Source of the DNA: Oscillospiraceae bacterium
GTDB lineage: Bacteria; Bacillota; Clostridia; Oscillospirales; Ruminococcaceae
Direction of reading: 5' to 3'
Length of the DNA stretch: 64,000 bases
Assembly (NCBI GenBank): GCA_020024155.1
Contig: JAHHUE010000001.1
Span: 22,790 to 86,789, forward strand
The notes beneath the pieces were generated by a model. It was not told the DNA's origin. It did no database searches and saw only the letters and a program-made list of their open reading frames with translations. This document shows positions 36,308 to 46,656 of the stretch, one piece after another. Made by a program: the position numbers and the translations under genes. Numbering within the stretch: position 1 is the first letter of the stretch; every line of letters begins with the position of its first letter.

Positions 36308-38695
36308 TTATCTTCTTAAAAATACACCTATATTTTGCAAATTATTCAAAATTTCGGTTGTACATTTATCTGCAATTACATCAGTAAGTGTTGCATTTTT
36401 ATCTCTAAGTACAAGAGAATATGCAAGGCTCTTCTTACCTGCTTCAAGTCTATCACCTTTATAAACATCAAAAAGTTTTACACTTTCAAGATATTCACCA
36501 CAGCTTAATTTTATGATCTCAATAATTTGACCATTAGAAATATCATCATCACAAATAAAAGCAAAGTCTCTTGTCATAGCTGGGAATTTTGCCAAAGCCT
36601 TGTATTGTTTTACAGTACCTATATGAGCAAAAAGTTTTTCGCCGTTAATATCACAGATGCAAACTTTTACTTTAATACCATAATTTTCAAGAACAAGCGG
36701 GTGAAGTTCGCCAATTGTTGCAACAACTTCTTCGCCAATAATAACATCTGCGCATCTGCCTGGATGATACATTGTATCTTCTGTATTGCGTACAAATTTT
36801 ACATCTTCAATATTAAGAGCCCAAAGAATTTTTTCAAGAGCACCTTTAAGGTAAAAGAAGTCTTTGCCATTACCATAGCAAGCTAAAATAAATTTTTCAA
36901 CTTCTTTTGGAAGTTCTTCGCCTTCAATTACATGATATTCTGTTGCATTTTCAAACAAAGAAACATTATCAATACGAGAGTTATAGTTTCTTTGAACAAC
37001 ATTCATCATAGAAGCAACTGCTGTTGTTCTCATAACAGAAGTATCTTCGCCCAAAGGGTTGGAGATAACAACAGGGTTTCTAAAGTTTGAATTTTGTGGA
37101 ATATTAAGCAAATCGAAATTCTTTGGTGAATAGAAAGAGAATGTTTCAATTTCATAGAAACCAAGACCCAGAAGATATTTGATAACATCTTTTGTAAACT
37201 GTTGTCTTGCTGTAAGACGAGCAGTTGCTGTTCCACGCATTATTGTACTTGGCAATTTATTATAACCATACATTCTTGCAATTTCTTCTGCAAGGTCGTT
37301 ATATTGAGTAACTTCATCTTTTGCAATATCATAACGATGTGTTGGCACAATAACAGTGTCATTTTCAACTTTGAAACCAATTGAAACAAGAGTTTTTTCC
37401 ATATCTTCTTTTGCAATTGATGTACCGAGAATTTTATTTATTCTTTCAGCATCAAACGGTACTTTTCTCTCATTTCTTGGAGAAACATAAACATCAATAA
37501 CACCATCAACAATATCGCCTGCGTCAAGTTCAACAACAAGCTCCATTGCTTTTGCCAAAGCAGGCATACAGTTATCTGGGTTAAGACCCTTTTCAAATTT
37601 GCCGGAAGCCTCTGTTCTAAGTCCAAGCTGACGGGAAGCATATCTTACTTTTGGGCCATCAAAACAAGCAGATTCAAATACAACCATATTTGTATCTTCG
37701 TATACACCTGAATATTCTCCACCCATAACACCTGCAACTGCAATTGGTTCTTCAGTGTCAGAAATAACAAGCATTTCTTCGTTAAGCTTTCTCTGAACAC
37801 CGTCAAGTGTCATAATTTCTTCGCCTTTTTTAGCTTTTCTTACATCAATAAGATTGCCTTTTACATATTTATGGTCAAATGCGTGCATTGGCTGACCATA
37901 CAAAAGCATTACATAGTTTGTAATATCAACAATATTGTTAATTGGTCTTACACCACAAACACGAAGTCTTTCACGCAACCATTTTGGACTTGGCTTAACT
38001 CTTACATTTTTAATCATAGCAGCAGTATAACGCATACAATGTTCTGTATCAGAAATTTTTACAGAAAGATGGTCATTTATGTTGCCTTCACCTTTTGGCA
38101 TTACTGGGTGTGGTTCATTAAATGGCACATTAAATGTTGCAGCAGCTTCTCTTGCAAGGCCAAGAATAGACAAGCAGTCAGGACGGTTTGGTGTTATTTC
38201 AAATTCAACCATATAGTCATCCATACCAAGTGCTTTTTCTATTGGTGTGCCAAGTGGCCACTCTTCATCAAGAACCATAATGCCATTTTCTTCTGTATTT
38301 GGAAAATCATTTACAGTTAGCCCAAGTTCTCCCAATGAACAAAGCATACCGTTACTCATAACCCCACGAAGTTCACCTGCGTGAATTTCTTTGCCACAAG
38401 GCAAAAGTGAGTTATCAAGAGCAACCGGAACAAGGTCTCCAACTTTAAGATTTTTTGCACCTGTTACAATGATAAGTTGTTCTGTGCCAACATCAATATT
38501 GCAGATTGTAAGTTTGTCTGCATCTGGGTGTTTTTCAAGGCTTAGAACCTTACCAACAACAACATTTTTTATATTATCTTTTTCACTAGAATAAACTTCC
38601 ACTTTACTGCCAGACATTGTCATATATTCAGCAAAAGTTCTCATATCGCAGTCAAAGGGTGCATATTCTTTCAACCAGTTAATAGATATATCCAT
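36308..38695 (-). CDS. pheT: Phenylalanyl-tRNA synthetase beta chain
   Basis: This is the large subunit of the (alpha-beta)2 PheRS. The 795 residues run in the normal order: an EMAP-type tRNA-binding domain (about 40-150, VVGKVLSLEKHPDADKL), B3/B4 editing domain, B5 domain, class II core-like domain, and the C-terminal FDX-ACB anticodon-binding domain (YKALAKFPAMTRDFAF...). It lies 15 bp downstream of pheS with a GGAGG-type site. Confidence 0.97.
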   Translation of the reverse strand: MDISINWLKEYAPFDCDMRTFAEYMTMSGSKVEVYSSEKDNIKNVVVGKVLSLEKHPDADKLTICNIDVGTEQLIIVTGAKNLKVGDLVPVALDNSLLPCGKEIHAGELRGVMSNGMLCSLGELGLTVNDFPNTEENGIMVLDEEWPLGTPIEKALGMDDYMVEFEITPNRPDCLSILGLAREAAATFNVPFNEPHPVMPKGEGNINDHLSVKISDTEHCMRYTAAMIKNVRVKPSPKWLRERLRVCGVRPINNIVDITNYVMLLYGQPMHAFDHKYVKGNLIDVRKAKKGEEIMTLDGVQRKLNEEMLVISDTEEPIAVAGVMGGEYSGVYEDTNMVVFESACFDGPKVRYASRQLGLRTEASGKFEKGLNPDNCMPALAKAMELVVELDAGDIVDGVIDVYVSPRNERKVPFDAERINKILGTSIAKEDMEKTLVSIGFKVENDTVIVPTHRYDIAKDEVTQYNDLAEEIARMYGYNKLPSTIMRGTATARLTARQQFTKDVIKYLLGLGFYEIETFSFYSPKNFDLLNIPQNSNFRNPVVISNPLGEDTSVMRTTAVASMMNVVQRNYNSRIDNVSLFENATEYHVIEGEELPKEVEKFILACYGNGKDFFYLKGALEKILWALNIEDVKFVRNTEDTMYHPGRCADVIIGEEVVATIGELHPLVLENYGIKVKVCICDINGEKLFAHIGTVKQYKALAKFPAMTRDFAFICDDDISNGQIIEIIKLSCGEYLESVKLFDVYKGDRLEAGKKSLAYSLVLRDKNATLTDVIADKCTTEILNNLQNIGVFLRR

Positions 38696-38710
38696 TTTAA
38701 TTTTCCTCCC

Positions 38711-39730
38711 CTAGAACTGTGACAAGAAACGCATATCGTTCTCGTACATCAATCTCATATCGTCAATGTCATATCGCATCATTGTAAGGCGTTCAAGACC
38801 CATACCAAAAGCAAAACCGGAATATTTTGTGCTGTCAATACCACAAGCTTCCAAAACAACAGGGTTTACGATACCTGCACCAAGAATTTCTATCCAACCT
38901 TCTCCTTTGCACAAACGACAGCCTTTACCACCACATTTAAAGCAAGTCATATCCATTTCTGCACTTGGTTCTGTGTATGCAAAATGGTGTGGACGGAAAC
39001 GAACCTGTGTTTGTTCTCCAAAAAGGTTTTTAATAAATGCTTCCAATGTACCTTTAAGGTCTGCCATTGTAATATTTTCATCAATTACAAGACCTTCAAT
39101 TTGATGGAACAATGGTGAGTGAGTTGCATCAACTTCATCAGCACGATATACTCTGCCCGGAGCAATAATTCTGATTGGTGGTTTTTTATCAAGCATTGTT
39201 CTTACTTGAACAGGACTTGTCTGTGTTCTAAGAACAATATTTTCTGTGATATAGAATGTATCTTGTGTATCACGAGATGGATGAGATTTTGGCATATTTA
39301 ACATCTCAAAGTTATATTTATCAAGTTCAACCTCAGGACCTGCTGCAACAGAAAAGCCCATTCCCAAGAAAATTTCTTTAAGTTCGTCCAGAACCAACTG
39401 AATTGGATGACGTTTACCCATTGCAAATTCTTCGCCTGGAAGTGTAATATCGAGTTTTTCTTCTATAAGTTGTTTTTCCAACAGCTCTGCATTGATTTTT
39501 TTAACTTTTTCTTCAATTGCTTTTTCAACAACTTCTCTTATTTCGTTTGCCAAAGCGCCCATTACTGGTCTTTCTTCAGCAGAGAGTTTCCCCATTTGTT
39601 TTAAAATTGCTGTGATTTCGCCTTTTTTGCCCAAAACTTTTACACGGATTTCATCTATTTCCGCAGGAGTTTTAGCATTTTCAATCTGCTCTAATGTGGC
39701 AAGACGAATTGATTCCAATTGTTCTTTCAT
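38711..39730 (-). CDS. pheS: Phenylalanyl-tRNA synthetase alpha chain
   Basis: This is the catalytic subunit of PheRS. The 339 residues have an N-terminal coiled coil (about 1-85) and class II motifs: HPSRDTQDTFY, the motif 2 region HHFAYTEPSAEMD, and motif 3 GFAFGMGLERLTMMRY. The start at 39730 (MKEQLESIRLA) has AAAGGAG in front; the frame is open further upstream only because it runs into the T-box leader. Confidence 0.97.
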   Translation of the reverse strand: MKEQLESIRLATLEQIENAKTPAEIDEIRVKVLGKKGEITAILKQMGKLSAEERPVMGALANEIREVVEKAIEEKVKKINAELLEKQLIEEKLDITLPGEEFAMGKRHPIQLVLDELKEIFLGMGFSVAAGPEVELDKYNFEMLNMPKSHPSRDTQDTFYITENIVLRTQTSPVQVRTMLDKKPPIRIIAPGRVYRADEVDATHSPLFHQIEGLVIDENITMADLKGTLEAFIKNLFGEQTQVRFRPHHFAYTEPSAEMDMTCFKCGGKGCRLCKGEGWIEILGAGIVNPVVLEACGIDSTKYSGFAFGMGLERLTMMRYDIDDMRLMYENDMRFLSQF

Positions 39731-40020
39731 ATTATTTCTCCTTTTTATATTGGGACGAAAGTTTGACAAAATAAAAAAGCCTCGTCCCTTAAAGTAATTA
39801 AGGGACGAAGCGTAAAACTCCGTGGTACCACCCAAATTTCTATATATAAATGGTATATATAGACACTCAAGACCTTTTAACGCAAGGTTTACGACAAAGC
39901 CTACTTATTTTATATCTGTTCAGCCAAGCTTCTGTCAAGGGAACTTCTCATATTCACTTCTGTATCTTTTCACCAACTGATACTCTCTTTTTCAAAAATA
40001 AAATATGATACTTTTCTTGA
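39731..40020 (-). promoter_or_regulatory. T-box leader of pheST (Phe-responsive)
   Basis: The T-box sequence GGGTGGTACCACGG is at 39820-39833, followed by a long terminator hairpin (39782-39808, 11-bp arms) with a T-run. A likely specifier codon TTC (39941-39943) sits in AGAAGTTCCC, matching phenylalanine. Uncharged tRNA-Phe would stabilise the antiterminator and allow pheST transcription. Confidence 0.93.
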
Positions 40021-40107
40021 TAAACGAATTTATTATATTAAATACTCTATTATAATATCATAATATACTGTTAAAAATCAAGGTTATTTTAAATTAAATA
40101 AAAAGAG

Positions 40108-40141
40108 AAATGGAGCATATACAATTTTATTTACTCCATTT
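40108..40141 (-). terminator. Terminator after the lipoprotein gene
   Basis: Eight-base arms (aaatggag / ctccattt) around an 18-base loop lie about 22 bases past the stop; T-rich on both sides. Confidence 0.55.
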
Positions 40142-40163
40142 TTATTGATAATCTATAAAAAAT

Positions 40164-40574
40164 TTAATATCCGTGGTCAATATGTTTCCATTGTCCACCG
40201 TCTTTTCGTGCCAAAATCCACATCCAATTATTATATGTGCTGTTTGGTTCTAGTGAACCATCTCCACCGGAAGAATCCACATCAAAAGACGATATAAGAA
40301 CAATAACTTCATCACCGTTAATTCTTTCTGCAAAGTCTATATGTCCTTGGCTTTTCTCATCACCTGCATAGCCAATTTTAGTTAATGTACAACCTGAAAA
40401 TTCTTTCTTAAAATATTTTTCAACTACTTTTATGGCATTGTCTATTTCTTTTTCTGTATACATCTTAGAGTTTTCACTTGGAATAATTTCAAGATTTTTG
40501 CTGATTTTTCCACCACAAGATGTTAATCCAATAGAAAGCACAAACACCATTGCCAACAAAACAAATCTTTTCAT
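40164..40574 (-). CDS. Lipoprotein, DUF4829-like
   Basis: The 136 residues have a lipoprotein signal peptide with lipobox GLTSC (C at about 20). The mature part includes KYFKKEFSGCTLTKIGYAGD and ends SGGDGSLEPNSTYNNWMWIL...HIDHGY. I recall this ending from DUF4829 proteins of Clostridia; no function is known. It is probably anchored outside the membrane and monocistronic. Confidence 0.75.
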   Translation of the reverse strand: MKRFVLLAMVFVLSIGLTSCGGKISKNLEIIPSENSKMYTEKEIDNAIKVVEKYFKKEFSGCTLTKIGYAGDEKSQGHIDFAERINGDEVIVLISSFDVDSSGGDGSLEPNSTYNNWMWILARKDGGQWKHIDHGY

Positions 40575-40707
40575 TTAAAGCACTCCATTTATAATAATCT
40601 ATCCACAATGATAAATTTTGGTTTATCTGCTTATTATAAATATATCATACCATATCTAAAAAAGATATATTTGATTTTTAAAATTTATTATATTACAACA
40701 AAAAACA

Positions 40708-40732
40708 GCAGCACTTCAAAATGAAATGCTGC
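40708..40732 (-). terminator. Terminator after the symporter gene
   Basis: An 11-bp stem (gcagcacttca / tgaaatgctgc, with a G-U pair on the minus strand) is followed by TGTTTTTTG. Confidence 0.75.
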
Positions 40733-40766
40733 CATTTATTATTTTATTTAATCTTCAATTACTAAA

Positions 40767-41954
40767 TTAAGATTTTGCTGTTTTTTTGCCAAAAATAGCA
40801 TCAACGATAATAGCAATAGCACCGTCACCTGTAACGTTACATGCTGTACCGAATGAGTCTTGTGCAAGGTAAAGAGCAATCATCAAAGAAATTTGAACTT
40901 CGCTGAAGCCGAGCATTGATTCCAAAAGACCGAGAGCAGCCATAACTGCACCACCAGGAACACCAGGAGCAGCAACCATTGTTACACCAAGCATAAGGAT
41001 GAATGGGAACATTGTGCCAAAACTTGCTGTCATACCGGACATCATCATGATAGCCATAGCGCAACATGTCAATGTGATTGTAGAACCGGAAAGGTGGATT
41101 GTTGCACAAAGTGGAACAACAAAGTCTGCGATTTCTGCAGAAACACCGTTAATTTTTGTTTGAGCAAGTGTAACTGGGATTGTTGCAGCAGAAGATTGTG
41201 TACCAATAGCTGTCATGTAAGAAGGAACCATATTTTTAATGCAAACAAATGGATTTTTACCTGCAAGAGTACCACCTATAAGATACTGAATCAATATAAT
41301 GATAAAGTGAAGTACAATAACGATTGCAAATACTTTTGCAAATGTTGACATAATAACTGCAACTGTACCAGCGTATGTAAGATTACAGAAAATACCCATT
41401 ACGTGAATTGGCAAAAGTGGGATAATGATGTTTGCAATAACTTTTGAAATGATTTCCTGGAATTCGTTAAAGATTTTTTTGAGACCATCAGCTTTTGTTA
41501 CTGCGATACCAAGGCCAAGAACAAAAGCAAAAATCAAAGCAGACATAACACCCATAATTGCAGGCATTTCAACTGTGAAGTAACCTGAAAGTGTTGTGTG
41601 TTCTGGGTTGTCAAATACATTTTGGAATGCAGAACCGTCTGTAAGAATTATTGGGAATAAGAATGTTGCTGTAAGGAATGCCAATGTACCAGCGCATATT
41701 GTTGAAAGATATGCAATACCTGCTGTGGAAGCAAGTGTTTTACCAGCACCATTACCAAGGTCAGCAATACCTGGAACGATAAAGCCTATGATAATAAGAG
41801 GAATTGTAAAGTTTAAGAATTGGCTGAAGATACCGTTGTATGTAGCAAGAATTTTAACAGGAACCTCTGTGCCAACGCTATTTGAAATAGAACCGATAAT
41901 AATACCAAGAACGATACCGATGATGAGTTTTGGAAGTAATCCAAGTTTTTTCAT
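40767..41954 (-). CDS. Dicarboxylate/amino acid:cation symporter (DAACS family)
   Basis: This is a Na+ or H+ coupled symporter for C4-dicarboxylates or amino acids. The 395 residues have about eight membrane segments and two re-entrant loops, with the family motifs GTQSSAATIPVTLAQ (serine-rich loop HP1) and VPLCATIHLSGSTI and VPGGAVMAALGLL (HP2 region). Because it follows threonine ammonia-lyase in the same direction (97 bp gap), serine/threonine uptake is a reasonable guess. Confidence 0.93.
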   Translation of the reverse strand: MKKLGLLPKLIIGIVLGIIIGSISNSVGTEVPVKILATYNGIFSQFLNFTIPLIIIGFIVPGIADLGNGAGKTLASTAGIAYLSTICAGTLAFLTATFLFPIILTDGSAFQNVFDNPEHTTLSGYFTVEMPAIMGVMSALIFAFVLGLGIAVTKADGLKKIFNEFQEIISKVIANIIIPLLPIHVMGIFCNLTYAGTVAVIMSTFAKVFAIVIVLHFIIILIQYLIGGTLAGKNPFVCIKNMVPSYMTAIGTQSSAATIPVTLAQTKINGVSAEIADFVVPLCATIHLSGSTITLTCCAMAIMMMSGMTASFGTMFPFILMLGVTMVAAPGVPGGAVMAALGLLESMLGFSEVQISLMIALYLAQDSFGTACNVTGDGAIAIIVDAIFGKKTAKS

Positions 41955-42051
41955 GATTTTTCTAACCTTTCATTTATTTAAAAATTTATTTATATCACTG
42001 AAAACTAAGCTCAATATTCTCAGTTATATACTTATAATAATTACAAGATAT

Positions 42052-43248
42052 TTATCTAATATGTTTGTATCCGTTTTCTGCAAGAAGTGCATAAAGAGAA
42101 TTTTTATGTTCTTTATCTCTTGTTTCAACAGCAATATTTACAACACAACTTGTGATAGCAACTTCTGTTACATTTCTTTCGTGACTAATTTCAAGAATGT
42201 TTGCACCTGTTGAAGAAATAAGGTTGATAAGTTTTACAAGGCTACCTGCTTTATCAGAAACTTCTGTGCGAATTTCTGTAATTCTGTCTGTTGCTGCCAA
42301 AGCTTTTGTCAAAAGTTTTGTCTGAACACCAACGTCAACATTACCACCAGAAACCATACATACAACATTTTTGTATTTGCTTACATCAACTTTTCCGCTC
42401 ATAACTGCTGCTGTTGGCATTGCACCAGCACCTTCAGCTGAGATTTTATTTTTTTCAAGCAATGTGAGCATTGCAATTGCAATTGATTCTTCGCTTACTG
42501 TTACAACATCATCAAGCATTTCTTTGCAAACTGCAAATGTTTTATCACCAGGTGCTTTAACTGCACAACCGTCAGCAATTGTGTTACATGTTTCTGTTGT
42601 GCCAAGAACACCATTTCTGATACTGTTAACCATTGCAGAAGCTTCGTCAGCTTGAACACCAATAACTGTGCATTCTGGTTTAAGTTGTTTAATTGCATAA
42701 GATATACCAGCAGCAATTCCGCCGCCACCAATTGGAACAATAACACAATCTACATCTGGCAATTGTTCAAGTATTTCAAGACCAATTGTACCTTGACCAG
42801 CCATTACATAATCATCATTATATGGATGAGCAAATGTGTAACCGTGTTCTTTTTGAAGTTCCAAAGCTTTTGCGTATGCATCATCGTATACACCAGGAAC
42901 AAGAACAACTTCTGCACCAAAGCCTTTTGTTGCTTCAACTTTTGCAAGTGGAGCTGATGCTGGCATACAGATGATTGATTTTACACCTTGGCTTGTTGCT
43001 GAAAGCGCAACACCTTGTGCGTGGTTACCAGCTGAACAAGCGATAACACCTGCTGCTTTTTCTGCATCTGTAAGTTTGGAAATTTTATATGCAGCACCGC
43101 GAAGTTTGAAAGAACCTGTTTTTTGAAGGTTTTCGCATTTAAGGTAAATATTTTCTGCTACTTTTGGAGCGTGAAGCACTGGTGTGTAAACTGCACCTGC
43201 TGCTTTAACAACTTCATGAGCCTCTTTAATCATATCCATGTTAATCAT
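42052..43248 (-). CDS. ilvA: Threonine ammonia-lyase
   Basis: It deaminates threonine (and serine) to 2-oxobutyrate using PLP. The 398 residues have the PLP lysine in GSFKLRGAAYK, the phosphate-binding IGGGGIAAG loop, and a single C-terminal ACT domain (about 325-398, ITEIRTEVSDKAGSLVKL). The single ACT and length are those of the short catabolic/biosynthetic form. The start at 43248 has GGAGG 10 bases upstream. Confidence 0.93.
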   Translation of the reverse strand: MINMDMIKEAHEVVKAAGAVYTPVLHAPKVAENIYLKCENLQKTGSFKLRGAAYKISKLTDAEKAAGVIACSAGNHAQGVALSATSQGVKSIICMPASAPLAKVEATKGFGAEVVLVPGVYDDAYAKALELQKEHGYTFAHPYNDDYVMAGQGTIGLEILEQLPDVDCVIVPIGGGGIAAGISYAIKQLKPECTVIGVQADEASAMVNSIRNGVLGTTETCNTIADGCAVKAPGDKTFAVCKEMLDDVVTVSEESIAIAMLTLLEKNKISAEGAGAMPTAAVMSGKVDVSKYKNVVCMVSGGNVDVGVQTKLLTKALAATDRITEIRTEVSDKAGSLVKLINLISSTGANILEISHERNVTEVAITSCVVNIAVETRDKEHKNSLYALLAENGYKHIR

Positions 43249-43458
43249 GATAGTAATTCCTCCGTAATTGATTAAATTTATTTGTTTAAACAGTTTTGTA
43301 TTTCTGTTGTGCACAAATGTATCGCCTAGAAAATCATCGAAAAAAATTATAGTTTATTTTTGATAATTAAATATTTTTGTACTTCGTAGAAATACAAATG
43401 TATTTTATTATGTATTTTTTGTATATAAATTATGAACAAACTGTTTCTGATACTTAAA

Positions 43459-43486
43459 ATTATACCATAAGTAATTTGTTTTTCAA
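43459..43486 (-). promoter_or_regulatory. Promoter of ilvA
   Basis: The -35 TTGAAA (43481-43486) and -10 TATAAT (43459-43464) are separated by 16 bp. The resulting 5' leader is about 200 bases, AT-rich, with no recognised riboswitch. The upstream stretch 43490-43740 is very AT-rich, and I see no gene or clear site in it. Confidence 0.65.
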
Positions 43487-43740
43487 CTGTTTTTTGTCAC
43501 ATTTTTAAAACATACAATTTTTAAAAAAATTTTTTAAACAATATATTATAGAAAAAAGTTATTGATTTTATAACATACAACATATAATTAAAGGATTTTG
43601 GTATATGTGTATAAATTATTTTTATACCGTCTTTATTTTACTTTGTTTATATTGTTTAAATATGTTGTTTCAATTTCTACATATTGACTAATCTTACTAT
43701 TTTTAATAAATTATATGTCAATTTTATTATATAAATACAA

Positions 43741-43774
43741 AAAAGACGGTTGTTTTTTCAATAACCGTCTTTTT
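43741..43774 (-). terminator. Terminator of trpS
   Basis: Eleven-base arms (aaaagacggtt / aaccgtctttt) lie just past the trpS stop (43785), with T-runs on both strands. Confidence 0.85.
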
Positions 43775-43784
43775 TTATTAAAGT

Positions 43785-44786
43785 TTAAAATTGTGCAAAG
43801 CCAACTTTACGATAAACTTTACTTAAAATTTTATTTGCTTGATATTGTGCTTTTTGTGCACCTTCTCTAAGAACATCTTCAATATAAGCTTTATCATTCA
43901 AAAGTCTTGCATACTCATCTTGAATAGGCTTAATAGTATCAATTATGCTTTCTGCAACTGCTGTTTTAAATACACCATAGCCTTGACCTTCAAATTCTTT
44001 TTCTATTTCTTCAAAGTCTTTTCCAGTCATAACAGAATAAATACCCATAAGATTTGAAATTCCAGCTTTGTTCTCAACATCGTATTTAACAACACCTTCA
44101 CTATCTGTAACAGCACTTTTAATCTTTTTAACTATAACATCAGGTGTATCTGTAAGAACTATAAAACTCTTTTCATTTGTATCTGATTTTGACATTTTCT
44201 TTTTTGGTTCCTGCAAGCTCATAACTCTTGCACCAATTTTTGGAATAAATGGTTCTGGAAGAACAAAAGTTTCGCTGTAAGTATTATTAAAGCGTTGTGC
44301 TATATTTCTTGCAAGCTCAACATGTTGTTTTTGGTCTGCACCAACTGGAACCAAATCTGCGTTATAAAGCAAAATATCTGCCGCCATTAAAACAGGATAT
44401 GTAAATAATCCTGTATTTATATTATCTGCATGTTTTGCACTTTTATCTTTAAACTGAGTCATTCTCCCAAGTTCGCCATACTGTGCATTACAGCTTAAAA
44501 CCCATGATAACTGTGTATGTTGTGGAACATGACTTTGAACAAACATCATTGATTTTTTAGGGTCAATGCCTGTTGCCAAAAGCATTGCAGCTGATTCGTA
44601 TGTCTTCTTTCTAAGTTCAGCAGGTGTTTGTTTTACTGTAATTGCGTGTTGGTCAACAACGCAGTATATACAATCATATTCATCTTGAAGCAAAGGCCAA
44701 TTGCGTACAGCTCCTATATAATTTCCCAATGTAAATGTGCCAGTTGGCTGTATGCCACTGAATACACGTTTTTTCTGTGTTTCCAT
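43785..44786 (-). CDS. trpS: Tryptophanyl-tRNA synthetase
   Basis: This class I synthetase has 333 residues. The HIGH-equivalent TLGNYIGA follows GIQPTGTF; AADILLYNADLVPVGADQKQH and the KMSKS loop (KKMSKSD) are present. It lies 52 bp downstream of the aminotransferase, in the same direction. No T-box precedes it. Confidence 0.97.
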   Translation of the reverse strand: METQKKRVFSGIQPTGTFTLGNYIGAVRNWPLLQDEYDCIYCVVDQHAITVKQTPAELRKKTYESAAMLLATGIDPKKSMMFVQSHVPQHTQLSWVLSCNAQYGELGRMTQFKDKSAKHADNINTGLFTYPVLMAADILLYNADLVPVGADQKQHVELARNIAQRFNNTYSETFVLPEPFIPKIGARVMSLQEPKKKMSKSDTNEKSFIVLTDTPDVIVKKIKSAVTDSEGVVKYDVENKAGISNLMGIYSVMTGKDFEEIEKEFEGQGYGVFKTAVAESIIDTIKPIQDEYARLLNDKAYIEDVLREGAQKAQYQANKILSKVYRKVGFAQF

Positions 44787-44838
44787 TTGCTGCTTTCCTT
44801 TCTTTTTATCAATTTTTATATAATAATTAAATATATCC

Positions 44839-46014
44839 TTATTTATCTATATTTAATTCTTTTAAAAATTCACCAATGCGTTTTATGGCTTCTTCTATGT
44901 GATTTATAGAATATGAATAGCTTATACGCACAAAACCTTCTCCGGCATCACCAAAAGCAGTACCTGGTACGATAACAACTTTTTTTGAATACATAAGTTT
45001 TTCACAAAAGTCTTCACTTGAAAGTCCGGTACTTCTTATGTCTGCAAAAATATAGAATGTGCCTTCTGCATCATAGCAGTTAAGACCAATTCTTTTAAGC
45101 TCACTTATAAGAAGTTTTCTTCTCAGATTATATTGATTACGCATATCCTCAACTGCTTCGTCGCAACTACTTAAAGCAACAACTGCTGCATACTGACTTG
45201 TAGTTGGTGCTGACATAATTGCGTACTGATGAATTTTAAGCATTTGCTGTAAAATTGGTTTTGGTGCACAAGCATATCCAAGACGCCAGCCAGTCATAGC
45301 ATGAGCTTTTGAAAATCCATTTATAAGTATTGTTCGTTCTTTCATATCAGGCAAAGATGCAATACTTACATGACGCTCATCTCCGTATGTAAGTTCTGCG
45401 TAAATTTCGTCAGACATAACAAGAATATTTGTTTCTCTGAGAACCTCTGCAATTTCTTCCAGATGTTCTTTTCTCATAACAGCACCAGTTGGATTTGACG
45501 GATATGGTAAAACAAGCATTTTTGTTTTTTCTGTTATTGCATTTTTAAGTTCTTCTGCCGTAATTCTGAAAGAATTTTCAGCTTTTGTGTTAATTGGCAC
45601 AACTGTTGCACCTGCAAGACGAGCCATTGGCCCATAGCTTACATAGCTTGGATAAGGTACTATAACTTCATCGCCCTCACAAAGAACAGCTCTCATACAA
45701 GCATCTATACCTTCACTGCCACCAACTGTAATCATAATTTCATCTGTTACATAGTCAAGGTCAAATCTGCGTTTAAGATATTTGCGTATTTCTTCTCTTA
45801 ATTGCATAAGACCGCTGTTCGATGTGTAAAAGGTTCTGCCTTTTTCAAGACTTGCAATACCTGCCTGTCTTATTTCCCACGGTGTTTTAAAGTCCGGTTC
45901 ACCAACACCAAGAACTATACAATCTTCCATTGTACTTGCAAGGTCAAAAAATCTGCGTATACCTGATGGCTTTTCAGCAACAATTGTGGGGTTTAATAAT
46001 TTGTTGTAATCCAT
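44839..46014 (-). CDS. PLP-dependent class I/II aminotransferase
   Basis: This fold-type I aminotransferase has 391 residues and probably acts on aspartate or aromatic amino acids. The PLP lysine is in GFSKAHAMTGWRLGY; LPYPSNPTGA, MSDEIYAELTY and the terminal arginine region EGFVRISYSYS match the family. Its ATG overlaps the stop of the Lrp-family regulator, so the two are translated together and the regulator probably controls amino acid metabolism. Confidence 0.92.
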   Translation of the reverse strand: MDYNKLLNPTIVAEKPSGIRRFFDLASTMEDCIVLGVGEPDFKTPWEIRQAGIASLEKGRTFYTSNSGLMQLREEIRKYLKRRFDLDYVTDEIMITVGGSEGIDACMRAVLCEGDEVIVPYPSYVSYGPMARLAGATVVPINTKAENSFRITAEELKNAITEKTKMLVLPYPSNPTGAVMRKEHLEEIAEVLRETNILVMSDEIYAELTYGDERHVSIASLPDMKERTILINGFSKAHAMTGWRLGYACAPKPILQQMLKIHQYAIMSAPTTSQYAAVVALSSCDEAVEDMRNQYNLRRKLLISELKRIGLNCYDAEGTFYIFADIRSTGLSSEDFCEKLMYSKKVVIVPGTAFGDAGEGFVRISYSYSINHIEEAIKRIGEFLKELNIDK

Positions 46015-46493
46015 TATAAAAAGTCAAGTCCCCTTTCATCTTTATCTTCATCGATAAAAGGAACTCCACTAACTTTATATGAACGCAAAACAAAGTTTGT
46101 TTTTGTGCCATACACATCATCAAGTGGCGAAAGTCTTTTTGCAACAAGCATTGCAATTTCTTGGAATGTCTTTGCTCTGATTTCAACAAGAAGGTCATAC
46201 CCACCACTGATAAGTGTCACTTCTTCAACTTCTTCCATTTCAGATATAGCCTGAGCAATTTCTTCAAACCCTCTGCCTTTTTTTGGTGTAACTCTTAATT
46301 CTATAAGTGCCCTTACATGATTTTGACTAACCTTATCCCAATCGATAAGAGTTCGATACCCTTTTATAATACCATTTTTTTTACATTTCTCAATAGCGTC
46401 TTCCACTTGCTGTTCTGTCATATCAAGCATAACAGCAAGCTGCTTAGGAGTAAGAAGTGGTTGTTTTTCAATAAGTTTTAATAATTTTTCCAT
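46014..46493 (-). CDS. Lrp/AsnC family transcriptional regulator
   Basis: The 159 residues have an N-terminal winged helix (about 1-60: LLTPKQLAVMLDMTEQQVEDAI, NGIIKGYRTLIDW) and a C-terminal RAM ligand-binding domain (MEEVEEVTLISGGYDLLVEI). Directly upstream of and coupled to an aminotransferase. Divergent from nadE. Confidence 0.93.
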   Translation of the reverse strand: MEKLLKLIEKQPLLTPKQLAVMLDMTEQQVEDAIEKCKKNGIIKGYRTLIDWDKVSQNHVRALIELRVTPKKGRGFEEIAQAISEMEEVEEVTLISGGYDLLVEIRAKTFQEIAMLVAKRLSPLDDVYGTKTNFVLRSYKVSGVPFIDEDKDERGLDFL

Positions 46494-46529
46494 AATATTC
46501 TCCCTAGCTTTGTTTTGTAATAATTACTC

Positions 46530-46558
46530 ATTCTATCATTTATATCTATTTTTTACAA
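46530..46558 (-). promoter_or_regulatory. Promoter of the lrp-aminotransferase operon
   Basis: The -35 TTGTAA (46553-46558) and -10 TAGAAT (46530-46535) are 17 bp apart. Confidence 0.65.
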
Positions 46559-46656
46559 CTGTATAATATGTATTTATGTATATTGTATATATCTCGATTG
46601 TATTTGATACTACTTTTGTGATACAATGAAAAAATAATAACTAATGTGAGGCCGAT

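Noticed and set aside
39731..39835. N-terminal extension of pheS
   Set aside because: The extra codons lie in the T-box terminator; the ATG at 39730 has a proper ribosome site.
43490..43740. Possible riboswitch or gene in the AT-rich gap upstream of ilvA
   Set aside because: No stem of useful length, no known aptamer segment, no frame with a ribosome site.
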